Positions 24,948-33,010 of a stretch of 35,189 bases of DNA are shown in pieces (position 1 is the stretch's first letter; each line of letters begins with the position of its first letter). Source of the stretch: Phycisphaeraceae bacterium (lineage in GTDB: Bacteria > Planctomycetota > Phycisphaerae > Phycisphaerales > UBA1924). Position numbers and translations under genes: made by a program. The notes beneath the pieces are model-generated. The model saw nothing but the letters and a program-made list of their open reading frames with translations. It was not told the DNA's origin and did not search any database. The DNA lies in contig JAHCJE010000016.1 of NCBI GenBank assembly GCA_026128865.1, forward strand, positions 1 through 35,189, given 5' to 3'.

Positions 24948-26387
24948 ATGCGCTTCTACGTCGTTCCATATCGCCAGTCGATCCCGTCGAACGCCAAGTT
25001 CCCGTGCGTTCAGCTCACGCGTGACAGTTGGAACGACTTCGGGTACGTCACGCTCTTCACGATGACGTATCACGCCACCAAGAAGAAATCGGTGGAGGTT
25101 GGTTCGGTCAAGATCCTCCGTCGCGGCGAATCTTCTCCCAAACTGGAAAGCCCGTTCAACGAGGTGCCTGATGACTGCTGCTCGCTCGGGCAGAGTCTGG
25201 ATTACTACAAGACGTTGAGCACGATCCCGCAGGACCGGAGAACGGCGATTCTGCGCGGTCTGCGCGACGTCGTGCACGATCCGGCGCTCGTGCCGCTGTT
25301 CGAGTCTGACGGGGGTTGGAAGACATCTCTGCTGCGCTTCAGCGAAGCGGAGCTGGCACTGAAGGATGGGCGCGCCGCCCTGGACGCCAACGAGGTCCAG
25401 GAGCAGCCCATCTTGTTCACGTTTCAGGCGGTGCTTAAAGGGGCCAGTGCGCCCTTCGTGACCACCTTTCGCTTCAGCGATACCCCGACCGTCCCGAGCC
25501 GGATCATGGCCCTCGTCGGGAAGAACGGCGCGGGCAAGACCTGGTTTCTGTCGCGCTTGGCGGCGGCGGTCAGCGGCGATGACCCCGAGGACACCACATT
25601 TGCCGAGCAGCGTCCCCCGTTTAGCCGCGCGATCGCTGTCTCTTACAGCGCACTGGACCGGTTCCGTCGGCCAGGAAAGGGGCGGACCGACCGGACGTTC
25701 AGCTACCACTACTGCGGCATCTACGACGACACCGGTCGGATAGCCCCGCGGGCGCAGATGTTCCGCAAGATGCGGGCGGCCTTCGAGACTGTGAGGAAGG
25801 CGGGGCACGAAGACATATGGAGCGAGGTGCTTGCAGACGTCCTCGATGACGGCGCCTTCACGCTCGTCTCCGATTACCTCAGGGCTGGCGGGGACGATCC
25901 GAAGCCCAAGGCTCCGCCGCTGAGTTCCGGCCAGCTTGTGCTCGCCTCGACATTGACGGGTGTCATCGCGGTGATTGAGCCCGCATCCCTGCTCTTGTAC
26001 GATGAGCCGGAGCTTCACCTTCACCCGAATGCGATCGCGGGGCTGATGAGAGCGATCGAACGCCTGCTCTCGCATTTTCGGTCGTATGCGGTGATCGCCA
26101 CGCATTCCCCGATGATCCTGCAGCAGGTGCCATCACGGTACGTCCGCGTCTTCACGCGGCTTGATCGGATGACGACAATTGAGCCGCTCGGGATTGAGTC
26201 ATTCGGCCAGAACCTGACCGTGCTGACCGAGCAGATCTTCAAAGCGGGCGACACGCCGAGCCGGTTTCGTGACTGGTCTCGACGGGTGTCCCCGGGGCGA
26301 ACGCTGGAAGAGATTCAGGCGGGCTTCGAGTACCCGCTCAGCTTCGAGGCGAAGATGTTCCTGCGCGCAGATCGGGGGCAGGTCTGA
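24948..26387 (+). CDS. AAA ATPase of the SMC/ABC-like type (PtuA-like candidate)
   Basis: 479 residues. An N-terminal region of about 185 residues, not recognised, precedes Walker A GKNGAGKT (191-198). Further on are an ABC-type signature 'LSSGQLVLAS', Walker B 'LLLYDEPELHLHP' and a H-loop 'ATHSP', so it belongs to the AAA_15/AAA_21 ATPases. There is no TOPRIM domain after the ATPase, so it is not an OLD-type nuclease. It starts three bases after hsdS and its stop overlaps the next gene (TGATG). Adjacent ATPase and HNH genes are the hallmark of the Septu system (PtuA/PtuB) and of Septu-type retron effectors; I infer this relation from architecture. The protein is a little shorter than typical PtuA. 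Confidence 0.8.
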   Translation: MRFYVVPYRQSIPSNAKFPCVQLTRDSWNDFGYVTLFTMTYHATKKKSVEVGSVKILRRGESSPKLESPFNEVPDDCCSLGQSLDYYKTLSTIPQDRRTAILRGLRDVVHDPALVPLFESDGGWKTSLLRFSEAELALKDGRAALDANEVQEQPILFTFQAVLKGASAPFVTTFRFSDTPTVPSRIMALVGKNGAGKTWFLSRLAAAVSGDDPEDTTFAEQRPPFSRAIAVSYSALDRFRRPGKGRTDRTFSYHYCGIYDDTGRIAPRAQMFRKMRAAFETVRKAGHEDIWSEVLADVLDDGAFTLVSDYLRAGGDDPKPKAPPLSSGQLVLASTLTGVIAVIEPASLLLYDEPELHLHPNAIAGLMRAIERLLSHFRSYAVIATHSPMILQQVPSRYVRVFTRLDRMTTIEPLGIESFGQNLTVLTEQIFKAGDTPSRFRDWSRRVSPGRTLEEIQAGFEYPLSFEAKMFLRADRGQV

Positions 26388-27214
26388 TGCCCCGGCTGGT
26401 TCCAGTGGAGATTGGTGAGGCGACTCACCTCAACGCGATCATCGAGGGCAAGCGAGCCCCAGCGCGACCCCGACTGCGGGTGCTAAAGCCGGCCTTGGAG
26501 ACTCGCTACATCGAGTACGCTGGCACGACCACAGCGTTTCACTCGCTCGCAGCAAGCACGCTCGTGGGTACAGACGCTGAGTATTGCGTCGGGTGCTACA
26601 ACCTTGACCGACCGACTGTCGCCGCCCTCAAGCGGGCAGTCCTCGACGCGAGGCCGCCCAACCGCAACTACCTATGCCAGTGGTGTCTCATCGAGCCGTG
26701 GGGCGAAATGGACCACTACGTCCCGAAGGAGTCGTTTCCCGAGTTTGCGGTCATGGCGAGAAACCTCGCTCCCTGCTGCTCCAAGTGCAACAAGGCGAAG
26801 GGCGACTACTGGCCACCAGTCGGTGTCGTGCCCGAAGTGCTGAACCTCTACTACTCGTCGCTGCTCGACCGGGACCATCTCTCGGCAGCTGTGACGCATG
26901 CCCCCGGTGGTGCGTCCGCGATCCAGTTTGCAATCCGGCGTGATGTCGGGCTGACGCCCGCAGAGATTGCCACTCTGGAGGTCCATTACGCCCGACTTCG
27001 GCTGATGCCACGGCTGCAGGATGCTGGCATCAGTGCTTTGTCGCGGTTCCGTCACAGTCTTCGCGCTCACGGGGTGACCAGGGCGAATGCGGTCCAGTAT
27101 CTCGTCGATGAGGCTGTCGGGTTGGCGACTGCCTTTGGTGCCAATCACTATGAAGCACTGACAGCGACGGCGCTGGCGGCGGCTCCCGCGGCACTAGATG
27201 ACTACCTGGCATGA
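26387..27214 (+). CDS. HNH endonuclease (PtuB-like candidate)
   Basis: 275 residues. The centre carries a zinc-type HNH: Cys97 and Cys100 (YLCQWC), His110 in 'EMDHYVPK', then Cys131, Cys134 and Asn135 (CSKCNKAKGD). A further CxxC sits at 67-70 (EYCVGC). The 'DHYVPK' and 'CN.AKGDYW' motifs are like those of PtuB nucleases from Septu. It overlaps the AAA gene by one base (TGATG), so the two are co-translated. The C-terminal half has no recognisable domain; 'LRLMPRLQDAGISALSRFRHSLRAHGVT' looks helical. The start ATG overlaps the previous stop; no alternative is better. Confidence 0.85.
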   Translation: MPRLVPVEIGEATHLNAIIEGKRAPARPRLRVLKPALETRYIEYAGTTTAFHSLAASTLVGTDAEYCVGCYNLDRPTVAALKRAVLDARPPNRNYLCQWCLIEPWGEMDHYVPKESFPEFAVMARNLAPCCSKCNKAKGDYWPPVGVVPEVLNLYYSSLLDRDHLSAAVTHAPGGASAIQFAIRRDVGLTPAEIATLEVHYARLRLMPRLQDAGISALSRFRHSLRAHGVTRANAVQYLVDEAVGLATAFGANHYEALTATALAAAPAALDDYLA

Positions 27215-27247
27215 GCGTCGCACTCCGCAGCGGGCTGCCGATATTGG

Positions 27248-27285
27248 GCGCGACAAACCCCGCTGGTTAGCAGAGGGGTATGGGC
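27248..27285 (+). repeat. Bipartite leader motif, copy 1
   Basis: GCGCGACAA at 27248-27256 and GCAGAGGGGTATGGGCG from 27270, 22 bases start to start. The same two blocks at the same spacing occur at 33734-33772. It lies just after the HNH gene and immediately before the recombinase operon. Function unknown; see findings. Confidence 0.7.
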
Positions 27286-27576
27286 GAGGGCTGCGTCCCT
27301 CGCCACATGCCACGACACGAAGCGCAGAACATCCCGACGACGGCGGGCTTGCTATGCCTGCCTGCCCGCGCTATCGAACTCTTGGCCGCCGCCACGGCCC
27401 GGCTGATTGATGCGAGCGCCAACGATTCTGGCGTCATCATCGAACATGCCGGTTCCTCTGAGGCGGGACTTGAACTCGCGGAGCATGCCGCCCTCAGTGT
27501 GCCTACGGGTGAACGCCCCCGTCCCGAACCGGAGAATCCGGGACGATGCGGCCCGAAGGAGCCTGAAGGACGATGA
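27280..27576 (+). CDS. Small hypothetical protein upstream of DUF2924
   Basis: Up to 98 residues if read from ATG 27280, or 89 from ATG 27307 (MPRHEAQNIPTTAGLL). It has a helix-like centre 'AIELLAAATARLIDAS' and a charged, Pro-rich C-terminus. I recognise no family. Support for a real gene comes from its stop, which overlaps the DUF2924 start as ATGA, the same coupling used by the next three genes. Against it are the lack of a well-spaced Shine-Dalgarno, and the presence of a repeated motif and a hairpin over its 5' end. Without it, 27215-27572 would be non-coding. Confidence 0.4.
   Translation: MGEGCVPRHMPRHEAQNIPTTAGLLCLPARAIELLAAATARLIDASANDSGVIIEHAGSSEAGLELAEHAALSVPTGERPRPEPENPGRCGPKEPEGR
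27283..27304. other. Hairpin in the leader of the recombinase operon
   Basis: A perfect 8-base-pair inverted repeat, GGCGAGGG and CCCTCGCC, with six bases between. It sits directly after the bipartite motif. There is no T tract, so it is not an obvious terminator; it may be an operator or an RNA structure. Confidence 0.4.
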
Positions 27577-28091
27577 AGACCGCCGCAACCAGATTCCTCC
27601 AGCAACAGATCGACGAGCTCCGCCACATGCCGGTGTCGCGGCTGCGCGAGCGCTACGCCCAGGTCTTTGGCGAGCCGACGGCCTCCGGGAACCGCCAGTG
27701 GCTCTATCGACGGGTCGCTTGGCGCATCCAATCCCTCGCGGAGGGAAACCTTTCCGAACGGGCGCGGCGTCGGGCCGCGGAGTTGGCCCGGGACGTCGAC
27801 GTCCGGGTCCGACCGCCTGGGGAACGGGAGGCTGAAAGCGTCCGCGCCGGCGCGCGGCTTATGACCATCACCGGGCGGCTGGCGTCGGCGGGAACCGACC
27901 GTTTGCCCGCGCCCGGCAGCGTGCTGCGACGCACGTTCAAAGGCGCTGAGCACGAGGTCACGGTGCTGCCACACGGCTTCGAGTACGAAGGGAAGACCTA
28001 CCGCTCCCTGTCGGCGGTCGCGACAGCGATCACCGGGTCTCACTGGAACGGGTTCCTGTTCTTCGGGCTGACCAAGAAGGGGACCGCATGA
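27573..28091 (+). CDS. DUF2924 domain protein
   Basis: 172 residues of the DUF2924 family, whose genes regularly sit directly before a large serine recombinase in phage-like elements. The end 'YEGKTYRSLSAVATAITGSHWNGFLFFGL' (about 138-166) is the family signature; the N-terminal half is helical (QQQIDELRHMPVSRLRERYAQVFGEP) and basic. Its role is not established; an accessory or DNA-binding role beside the recombinase is inferred from conserved linkage. Start and stop both overlap neighbouring genes by ATGA. Confidence 0.85.
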   Translation: MKTAATRFLQQQIDELRHMPVSRLRERYAQVFGEPTASGNRQWLYRRVAWRIQSLAEGNLSERARRRAAELARDVDVRVRPPGEREAESVRAGARLMTITGRLASAGTDRLPAPGSVLRRTFKGAEHEVTVLPHGFEYEGKTYRSLSAVATAITGSHWNGFLFFGLTKKGTA

Positions 28092-29650
28092 GCGCTACCG
28101 CCACCAAGCGTTCCGCCGCGTTGGGAAGCTCCTCGCCCAAGTCGGGCTCGCGCACCATCCGCTGCGCCATCTACACGCGCAAGAGCACCGAGGAGGGCCT
28201 CAACCAGGAGTTCAACAGCCTGGACGCCCAGCGCGAAAGCGCCATCGCATACATCGCCAGCCAGAAGAACGAGGGGTGGCTGTGCCTCTCCGACAAGTAC
28301 GACGACGGCGGATTCACCGGAGGAAACATCGAGCGTCCTGCGCTCAAGCGGCTGATGGCGGACATCGAAGCGGGAAAGGTCGACTGCGTGGTGGTCTACA
28401 AGGTGGACCGGCTCAGCCGGTCGCTGATGGACTTCGCGCGGCTGATGGGGCTCTTCGACCGCAAGGGCGTGTCGTTCGTCTCCGTTACGCAGCAGTTCAA
28501 CACGACCCACTCGATGGGCCGCCTGACGCTGAATATCCTGCTGTCGTTCGCGCAGTTCGAGCGGGAGATCATCTCCGAGCGCACGCGCGACAAGATCGCC
28601 TCCGCCCGCCGCAAGGGCAAGTACCAGCACGGCAAACCGATCTTGGGGTATGACTTCGTGCCCGCGCCGGCTCCATTCACGGGTCGGCGGCTGGTCGTCA
28701 ACAAAGGGGAGGCGGAGCGGATTCGTCGGATCTTCGAGTTGTACCTCGAACTGCGGAGCATCATGCACGTTGCCGACGAGTGCAACAGCCGCGGGTGGAC
28801 AACGAAGTCGTGGACGACCACCGCCGGACGCACGGTCGGCAACCGGGAGTTCGACAAGACCATCATCTCGCGACTGCTCCGCAACCCGCTGTACGTGGGG
28901 AAAGTGCCGCACAACGGGGCGGTCTACGACGGCGAACACGAAGCGATCATCGACGAAGATCTCTTCCGCCGGGTCCACGCTCAACTCAAACTCGCCGGCG
29001 ACCGCGGCGGGGCGAACGTCAAGAACTCGACGGGAGCGCTCCTTGGCGGGCTGGTCCGGTGCAAGGGGTGCGGTTGCGCGATGTCCCCCAGCAGCGCCTC
29101 GAAGACAAAATCCGACGGGACGCGCTCCCGATACCGCTACTACGTCTGCTCCAACGCGGTGAAACGCGGACGGCAGCACTGCGCGGCCCCTTCCCTGCCC
29201 GGGCCGGCGCTCGAATCGTTCGTTGTTGACCAGGTGAAGGCCATTCTGGCCGAGTCGCCGCAGATGGAGGCGGTCGTGGCCCGTGCGATCGACCTCCTCC
29301 GGGACGCGGCCAGCGCTCGACTCGCGGAGCAGACGCGGCTTCGTACCGTGCTTGAACGACTATCCGGTGAAGAGCCCACGGCCGCCACACGCCGCGAGAT
29401 CGAGCGTGTGCGGCGAACGCTCGCCGCGGTTTCCGCGCAGGTGGCGGCGGACGCGGATCGCCTCATCGACGAGGACGAGGTGGCCGGTGCGGTGGAGGCC
29501 TTCGACGGGGTCTGGAACGCGATGACGCAGGCCGAACGCGCCGAGTTCCTGCACGTCGTGCTCGCGTCCGTTGAATATGACGGCCAGACGCAGGACGTCT
29601 CGATCACCTTCAACCCTGAACGCGAGCCAGCGGAGACAGCCAGCGAATGA
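28088..29650 (+). CDS. Large serine recombinase (site-specific integrase)
   Basis: 520 residues. The N-terminal resolvase domain begins 'RCAIYTRKSTEEG' with nucleophile Ser33, followed by 'YDDGGFTGGNIERPAL', 'VVVYKVDRLSRSL' and 'FERE...SERTRDKIA'. The recombinase domain follows, then a zinc ribbon ('LVRCKGCGCAM...YYVCSN', then a further Cys) near 315-365, then a coiled-coil region (about 390-470). Such enzymes integrate and excise phages and mobile elements at unrelated short att sites. It is coupled to DUF2924 upstream and to the HTH gene downstream by ATGA overlaps. Its att sites cannot be located from this window. Confidence 0.95.
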   Translation: MSATATKRSAALGSSSPKSGSRTIRCAIYTRKSTEEGLNQEFNSLDAQRESAIAYIASQKNEGWLCLSDKYDDGGFTGGNIERPALKRLMADIEAGKVDCVVVYKVDRLSRSLMDFARLMGLFDRKGVSFVSVTQQFNTTHSMGRLTLNILLSFAQFEREIISERTRDKIASARRKGKYQHGKPILGYDFVPAPAPFTGRRLVVNKGEAERIRRIFELYLELRSIMHVADECNSRGWTTKSWTTTAGRTVGNREFDKTIISRLLRNPLYVGKVPHNGAVYDGEHEAIIDEDLFRRVHAQLKLAGDRGGANVKNSTGALLGGLVRCKGCGCAMSPSSASKTKSDGTRSRYRYYVCSNAVKRGRQHCAAPSLPGPALESFVVDQVKAILAESPQMEAVVARAIDLLRDAASARLAEQTRLRTVLERLSGEEPTAATRREIERVRRTLAAVSAQVAADADRLIDEDEVAGAVEAFDGVWNAMTQAERAEFLHVVLASVEYDGQTQDVSITFNPEREPAETASE

Positions 29651-30111
29651 CTTCGCCCTCCAACCAGACAGGCCGCGCTACGGGTCCCGTCCCGATCAGA
29701 ACGACGGCGAGGTTCATCGTGCCCGGACGTAAACGAGCGCCTACCGAGGATGCGCAGCAGACAGTATCACCCGGTCGGGTGCCCCGGGTCGCGAGGTTGA
29801 TGGCGCTGGCGATTCGGTTCGATGCCCTGGTTCGGGAGGGGGCGGTGAGCACGCAGGGCGATCTGGCTGCGGTGGGCCACGTGACCCGAGCCCGCGTCAC
29901 GCAGATCATGAATCTCCTGCACCTCGCGCCAGACCTACAGGAAGCCATCCTCTTTATGCCTCCGGTCGCGCGGGGCCGAGACCCGGTGACTGAGCATGAA
30001 CTGCGGCCGATCGCGGCTGAGGTCGATTGGAACCGTCAGCGCCACTTGTGGCGATGTGCTTATCAGACGCTCGGCGGCGAAACACCTCACCTTGCGGCCA
30101 ATCCCGGGTGA
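29647..30111 (+). CDS. Small HTH protein downstream of the recombinase
   Basis: 154 residues with a basic, disordered N-terminal 45 residues and a helix-turn-helix at about 66-101 ('DLAAVGHVTRARVTQIMNLLHLAP'), like the ParB/KorB HTH. It lacks the ParB CTPase/nuclease domain. It starts inside the recombinase stop (ATGA), so it is the last gene of the recombination operon, perhaps a directionality or regulatory factor; this is inference from position. The C-terminal 'EVDWNRQRHLWRCAYQTLGG' is not recognised. Confidence 0.7.
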   Translation: MTSPSNQTGRATGPVPIRTTARFIVPGRKRAPTEDAQQTVSPGRVPRVARLMALAIRFDALVREGAVSTQGDLAAVGHVTRARVTQIMNLLHLAPDLQEAILFMPPVARGRDPVTEHELRPIAAEVDWNRQRHLWRCAYQTLGGETPHLAANPG

Positions 30112-30202
30112 AGATGCGCCTCCTGGCGGTCGATGCCAATAACAGCGACCAGACGCCAGCGCGGGCGTGTTTCCCGAGACGGCGGTCGTTGAGGCCGACC
30201 GC

Positions 30203-30985
30203 ATGGGACACACACGACTCGGATATCTTCCCAGATCGCGGAAGTGGAAAGAGGTGATCGGCCTCATCGCCGCGGGTGCCGGCGCTGACCAGATCGCCAA
30301 CGCCATCATCCGCGCGGCCGAATCCGGCCTCATGGCCGCGGCTCACCACACGGGGCTTGTTGAGGCGTTCTGGTCGTTGACGCAGCTCACCCAGGCGGCC
30401 CGGGAGCAGGACTTTGCCGCCGGGCTGCGCGCGCGGGGGTTCAACGTTCCTGACAGCCCCAGCCTCCCGGCAATCTTGAGCGCGGTCTCGCAGAACATCG
30501 ACAAGGCGATGCCCAACAACAAGGGCCGGACTGACCTGGGCGAGATGGCGCAGAGCGCCGCGATCGAGGTCACCAACCAACTCGTGACGGGAAAGGCGTC
30601 GTCCCTCTTCGGGGCTACTGCCCAGGATGTCCAGCGGGCGTTCCGCGACCTCGGCACTGAGAAGAACTTCGGCGAGCTCGGAAAGCAGTTCTTCGGGCAG
30701 CTGACCAACAAGGTGCTCCAGTTCTACGCGAGCCGGGAGTGCGCCAACCATGTGGGCCAAGGGCAACGCTTCGCCAACCTCGCCGCAAAGGCGGCGTTCG
30801 ACGACGCGATGGGCCTCCACTGCCGGCAGGCCGCCGTGATCGTGCAGAAGTTCGCGGGGGATTGGCAGTCGAAGCAGAACTGGCAGAACAAGGACACCGG
30901 CGGGATCACCCGCAAGCACGCCGAGGGGTTCGCCCACCAGGCCATGAAGAAGATGGTGGCCGAGCTCAAGGAGGGGAACAAGTGA
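30203..30985 (+). CDS. Unknown protein paired with QueC-like gene
   Basis: 260 residues when read from ATG 30203, which has GAGG eight bases upstream; a GTG at 30167 would add 12 residues. The preferred start gives an N-terminus of Met-Gly-His-Thr. No family is recognised. The protein is mostly helical and Ala-rich, with a weak hydrophobic stretch (EVIGLIAAGAGADQIANAI) near the N-terminus, a central 'NNKGRTDLGEMAQSAA' and a Lys-rich C-terminal helix. It has two cysteines at 180 and 207. The downstream QueC-like gene starts inside its stop (GTGA overlap) behind a strong GGAGG, so the two form one unit. It may be the substrate or partner of that enzyme; that is inference. Confidence 0.75.
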   Translation: MGHTRLGYLPRSRKWKEVIGLIAAGAGADQIANAIIRAAESGLMAAAHHTGLVEAFWSLTQLTQAAREQDFAAGLRARGFNVPDSPSLPAILSAVSQNIDKAMPNNKGRTDLGEMAQSAAIEVTNQLVTGKASSLFGATAQDVQRAFRDLGTEKNFGELGKQFFGQLTNKVLQFYASRECANHVGQGQRFANLAAKAAFDDAMGLHCRQAAVIVQKFAGDWQSKQNWQNKDTGGITRKHAEGFAHQAMKKMVAELKEGNK

Positions 30986-33009
30986 ACCCTCCCGAGATGC
31001 TCTTCGCCTGCAACGAGGCCGCCTCCTCCCACCCAGGCACCGCCGCCGGCGTCTCCAAGCTCCGCACTGCGGGGCCGGGGAAGAACGTCACGGTCGAGAT
31101 CAACGACCTCGGCAAACAGCTCAACCAGAACATCGCACCTGCCCTCGTCGATCTCGTTGAAATCGCCGCGCTTGTGTTCGTAGCCGATCAAATGCAGCGG
31201 CGCGGCGAGGACGATGTCGAGTCGATGGGTGCGTTCTGGCGTCGACGCATGCGTTTCGAGATTCCCGTCCGCGTTCCGGCGCTCTGGCGTTCCTCCGAGG
31301 TCGGCGACGCCCTGCAGGAGTTGCTGAGCTTTCTCTCAGAGGACGAATACGAGTTCACGTTCTCCCAGTACAAGCACCCACCCACGCTGGACGCGTACCT
31401 GAACTTCGGCTCCCTCATCGCGGCCGAGCCTGCAGAGTCAGCGGTGCTGTTCTCGGGCGGATTAGACTCACTTGGTGGCACGCTCGAAGAGGTCGTCCGA
31501 GACAAGCGATCCACGCTGTTGGTCACACACGCGTCCGCAGCCACGAAGCGAGAGCGGCACAAGACGCTGCGAAGCATGATCACCAGTGCCGCGCCGGGCC
31601 CTAAGCCCCAGTTCATCAGGATTCGCGCCGACAAGAAGCACCGTTCCGAGCGGGAGTACACGCAGCGGGCGCGATCATTCCTCTACGCGTCGTTCGCCGT
31701 GGCGGTGGCCCGCATGGCTGGGCTTGACGCGATCCGTTTCTACGAGAACGGCGTCGTGAGCCTGAATCTGCCCCTTTCGCCCCAAGTTGTCGGCTCGCGC
31801 GCTACCCGCACGACGCATCCGAGGGTGCTTGCGTGCATGCAGAGGTTCTTCTCGCTCATCACGGGGACATCGTTCAAGGTGGACAATAGGTTCCTTTGGA
31901 AGACCAAGGGCGAAGTCGTCGGCGACATCATCAAGCTCGGCCACGGGCCGATGATCGATTATTCCACTAGCTGCACACACACCCGCAAGTACCGCACGGA
32001 CAAGCCCCACTGTGGCGAGTGTTCTCAGTGCATCGATCGCCGATTCGCGGTCCTATCCAGTGGAGCGGAGCAGTTCGAGCCCGCGGACCGCTATCGCCAT
32101 CAACTGCTGACCGACGCTCGCGGTGAAGGCGAGTCGCGGATCATGCTGGCATCGTATCTGGAGACGGCTCAGCAGGTCGCGGACATGGACATCACCACGT
32201 TCTATAACCGGTATGGCGAGGCTGTCCGCGCGTTTCCCCATATCGATCTGCCCGCCGATGAGGCGGCGAAGAGGATCTTCGACCTCTATCAGCGCCACGG
32301 GAAGCAGGTCATGTCGGCGATCGAGGTAGCCGGGAAGGCGCATATGTCCGAGATCCGCAGGCGAGCCCTTCCCGAAACCTGCACGCTGCGTCTCGTTCAT
32401 GATCCGAATCCGAACACTACGGTCGCGAGCGCACCGCCAATCTTGGGTGCAGCCGAACCGCCGCCGCCGTCGCATCAACTCGTGCAGGAGGGCCAGGGCT
32501 GGCTGCTTCGCTTTGACAGCATCGACAAGCGCTTCGAGCTGAGCGTCGGCATGATCTACCTGCAGGCGATGCTCTCTCGACCCAACAAGCGCTTCACCGT
32601 GGCGGAGCTCTACGCCATCGCTCGTCCGCACATGAAGGACATACCGAGCGCGCGGTCGGAAGCCACGCTGGATGCGAAGGGAGCGCGTTTGATCTGGGTG
32701 AGGATTACCGAGCTCAATGACGAGATCGCCGCAGCCGTGAAGGCCGGGGATACCACCGCCCAGAAGGTTGCCGAGAACGAGAAGGAACGCCTCGTCGTGT
32801 ACCTGCGCGAGCACAACTTCGCAGGTCGCATGAAGGTGGAGAGCGCCGACCACAAGCGGTTGCGGGACCGCGTCCGCAATCGGGTGAATGACTCGATCGA
32901 GATCATCAAGAAGTACCACGCCGTCGCCGGCGCCCACATCGACGGTGCCATATCTCGTGGCTCCGTCATGGTTTACGCGCCAGTGGACGTACCGCCGTGG
33001 GAGTTCTGA
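30982..33009 (+). CDS. QueC-like ATP pyrophosphatase with C-terminal extension
   Basis: 675 residues. The PP-loop SGGLDS is at 158-163, followed by 'SFLYASFAVAVARMAGLDAIRFYENGVVSLNLPL' and a QueC-type zinc site: Cys331, Cys344, Cys347, Cys350 in 'CTHTR...HCGECSQCIDRR'. QueC makes preQ0 from carboxydeazaguanine; QueC-like relatives act in Qat and type IV CBASS defence. The family norm is about 220-450 residues; here an N-terminal region of about 150 and a C-terminal region of about 300 are added. The start is GTG 30982, overlapping the previous stop, with GGAGG seven bases upstream (30970-30974). No preQ0 genes (queD, queE, folE) are near, so a housekeeping role is unlikely. A defence role is inference. 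Confidence 0.85.
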   Translation: MNPPEMLFACNEAASSHPGTAAGVSKLRTAGPGKNVTVEINDLGKQLNQNIAPALVDLVEIAALVFVADQMQRRGEDDVESMGAFWRRRMRFEIPVRVPALWRSSEVGDALQELLSFLSEDEYEFTFSQYKHPPTLDAYLNFGSLIAAEPAESAVLFSGGLDSLGGTLEEVVRDKRSTLLVTHASAATKRERHKTLRSMITSAAPGPKPQFIRIRADKKHRSEREYTQRARSFLYASFAVAVARMAGLDAIRFYENGVVSLNLPLSPQVVGSRATRTTHPRVLACMQRFFSLITGTSFKVDNRFLWKTKGEVVGDIIKLGHGPMIDYSTSCTHTRKYRTDKPHCGECSQCIDRRFAVLSSGAEQFEPADRYRHQLLTDARGEGESRIMLASYLETAQQVADMDITTFYNRYGEAVRAFPHIDLPADEAAKRIFDLYQRHGKQVMSAIEVAGKAHMSEIRRRALPETCTLRLVHDPNPNTTVASAPPILGAAEPPPPSHQLVQEGQGWLLRFDSIDKRFELSVGMIYLQAMLSRPNKRFTVAELYAIARPHMKDIPSARSEATLDAKGARLIWVRITELNDEIAAAVKAGDTTAQKVAENEKERLVVYLREHNFAGRMKVESADHKRLRDRVRNRVNDSIEIIKKYHAVAGAHIDGAISRGSVMVYAPVDVPPWEF

Positions 33010-33010
33010 G

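Noticed and set aside
24249..26105. 618-codon minus-strand frame across hsdS and the AAA gene
   Set aside because: Crosses two genes with clear domains on the plus strand; composition is Arg-rich and featureless.
24948..26387. OLD/Gabija or PARIS-type nuclease-ATPase
   Set aside because: The ATPase ends soon after its H-loop and has no TOPRIM domain, and the neighbour is an HNH protein, not a helicase or TOPRIM protein.
27248..27285. Sigma-70 promoter explaining the repeated motif
   Set aside because: GCGACA could be a poor -35 box, but no TANNNT hexamer lies 16-18 bases downstream in either copy.
30203..33009. A complete Qat system
   Set aside because: No QatA-type ATPase or TatD-like QatD is present nearby, and the partner protein does not look like QatB as I remember it.
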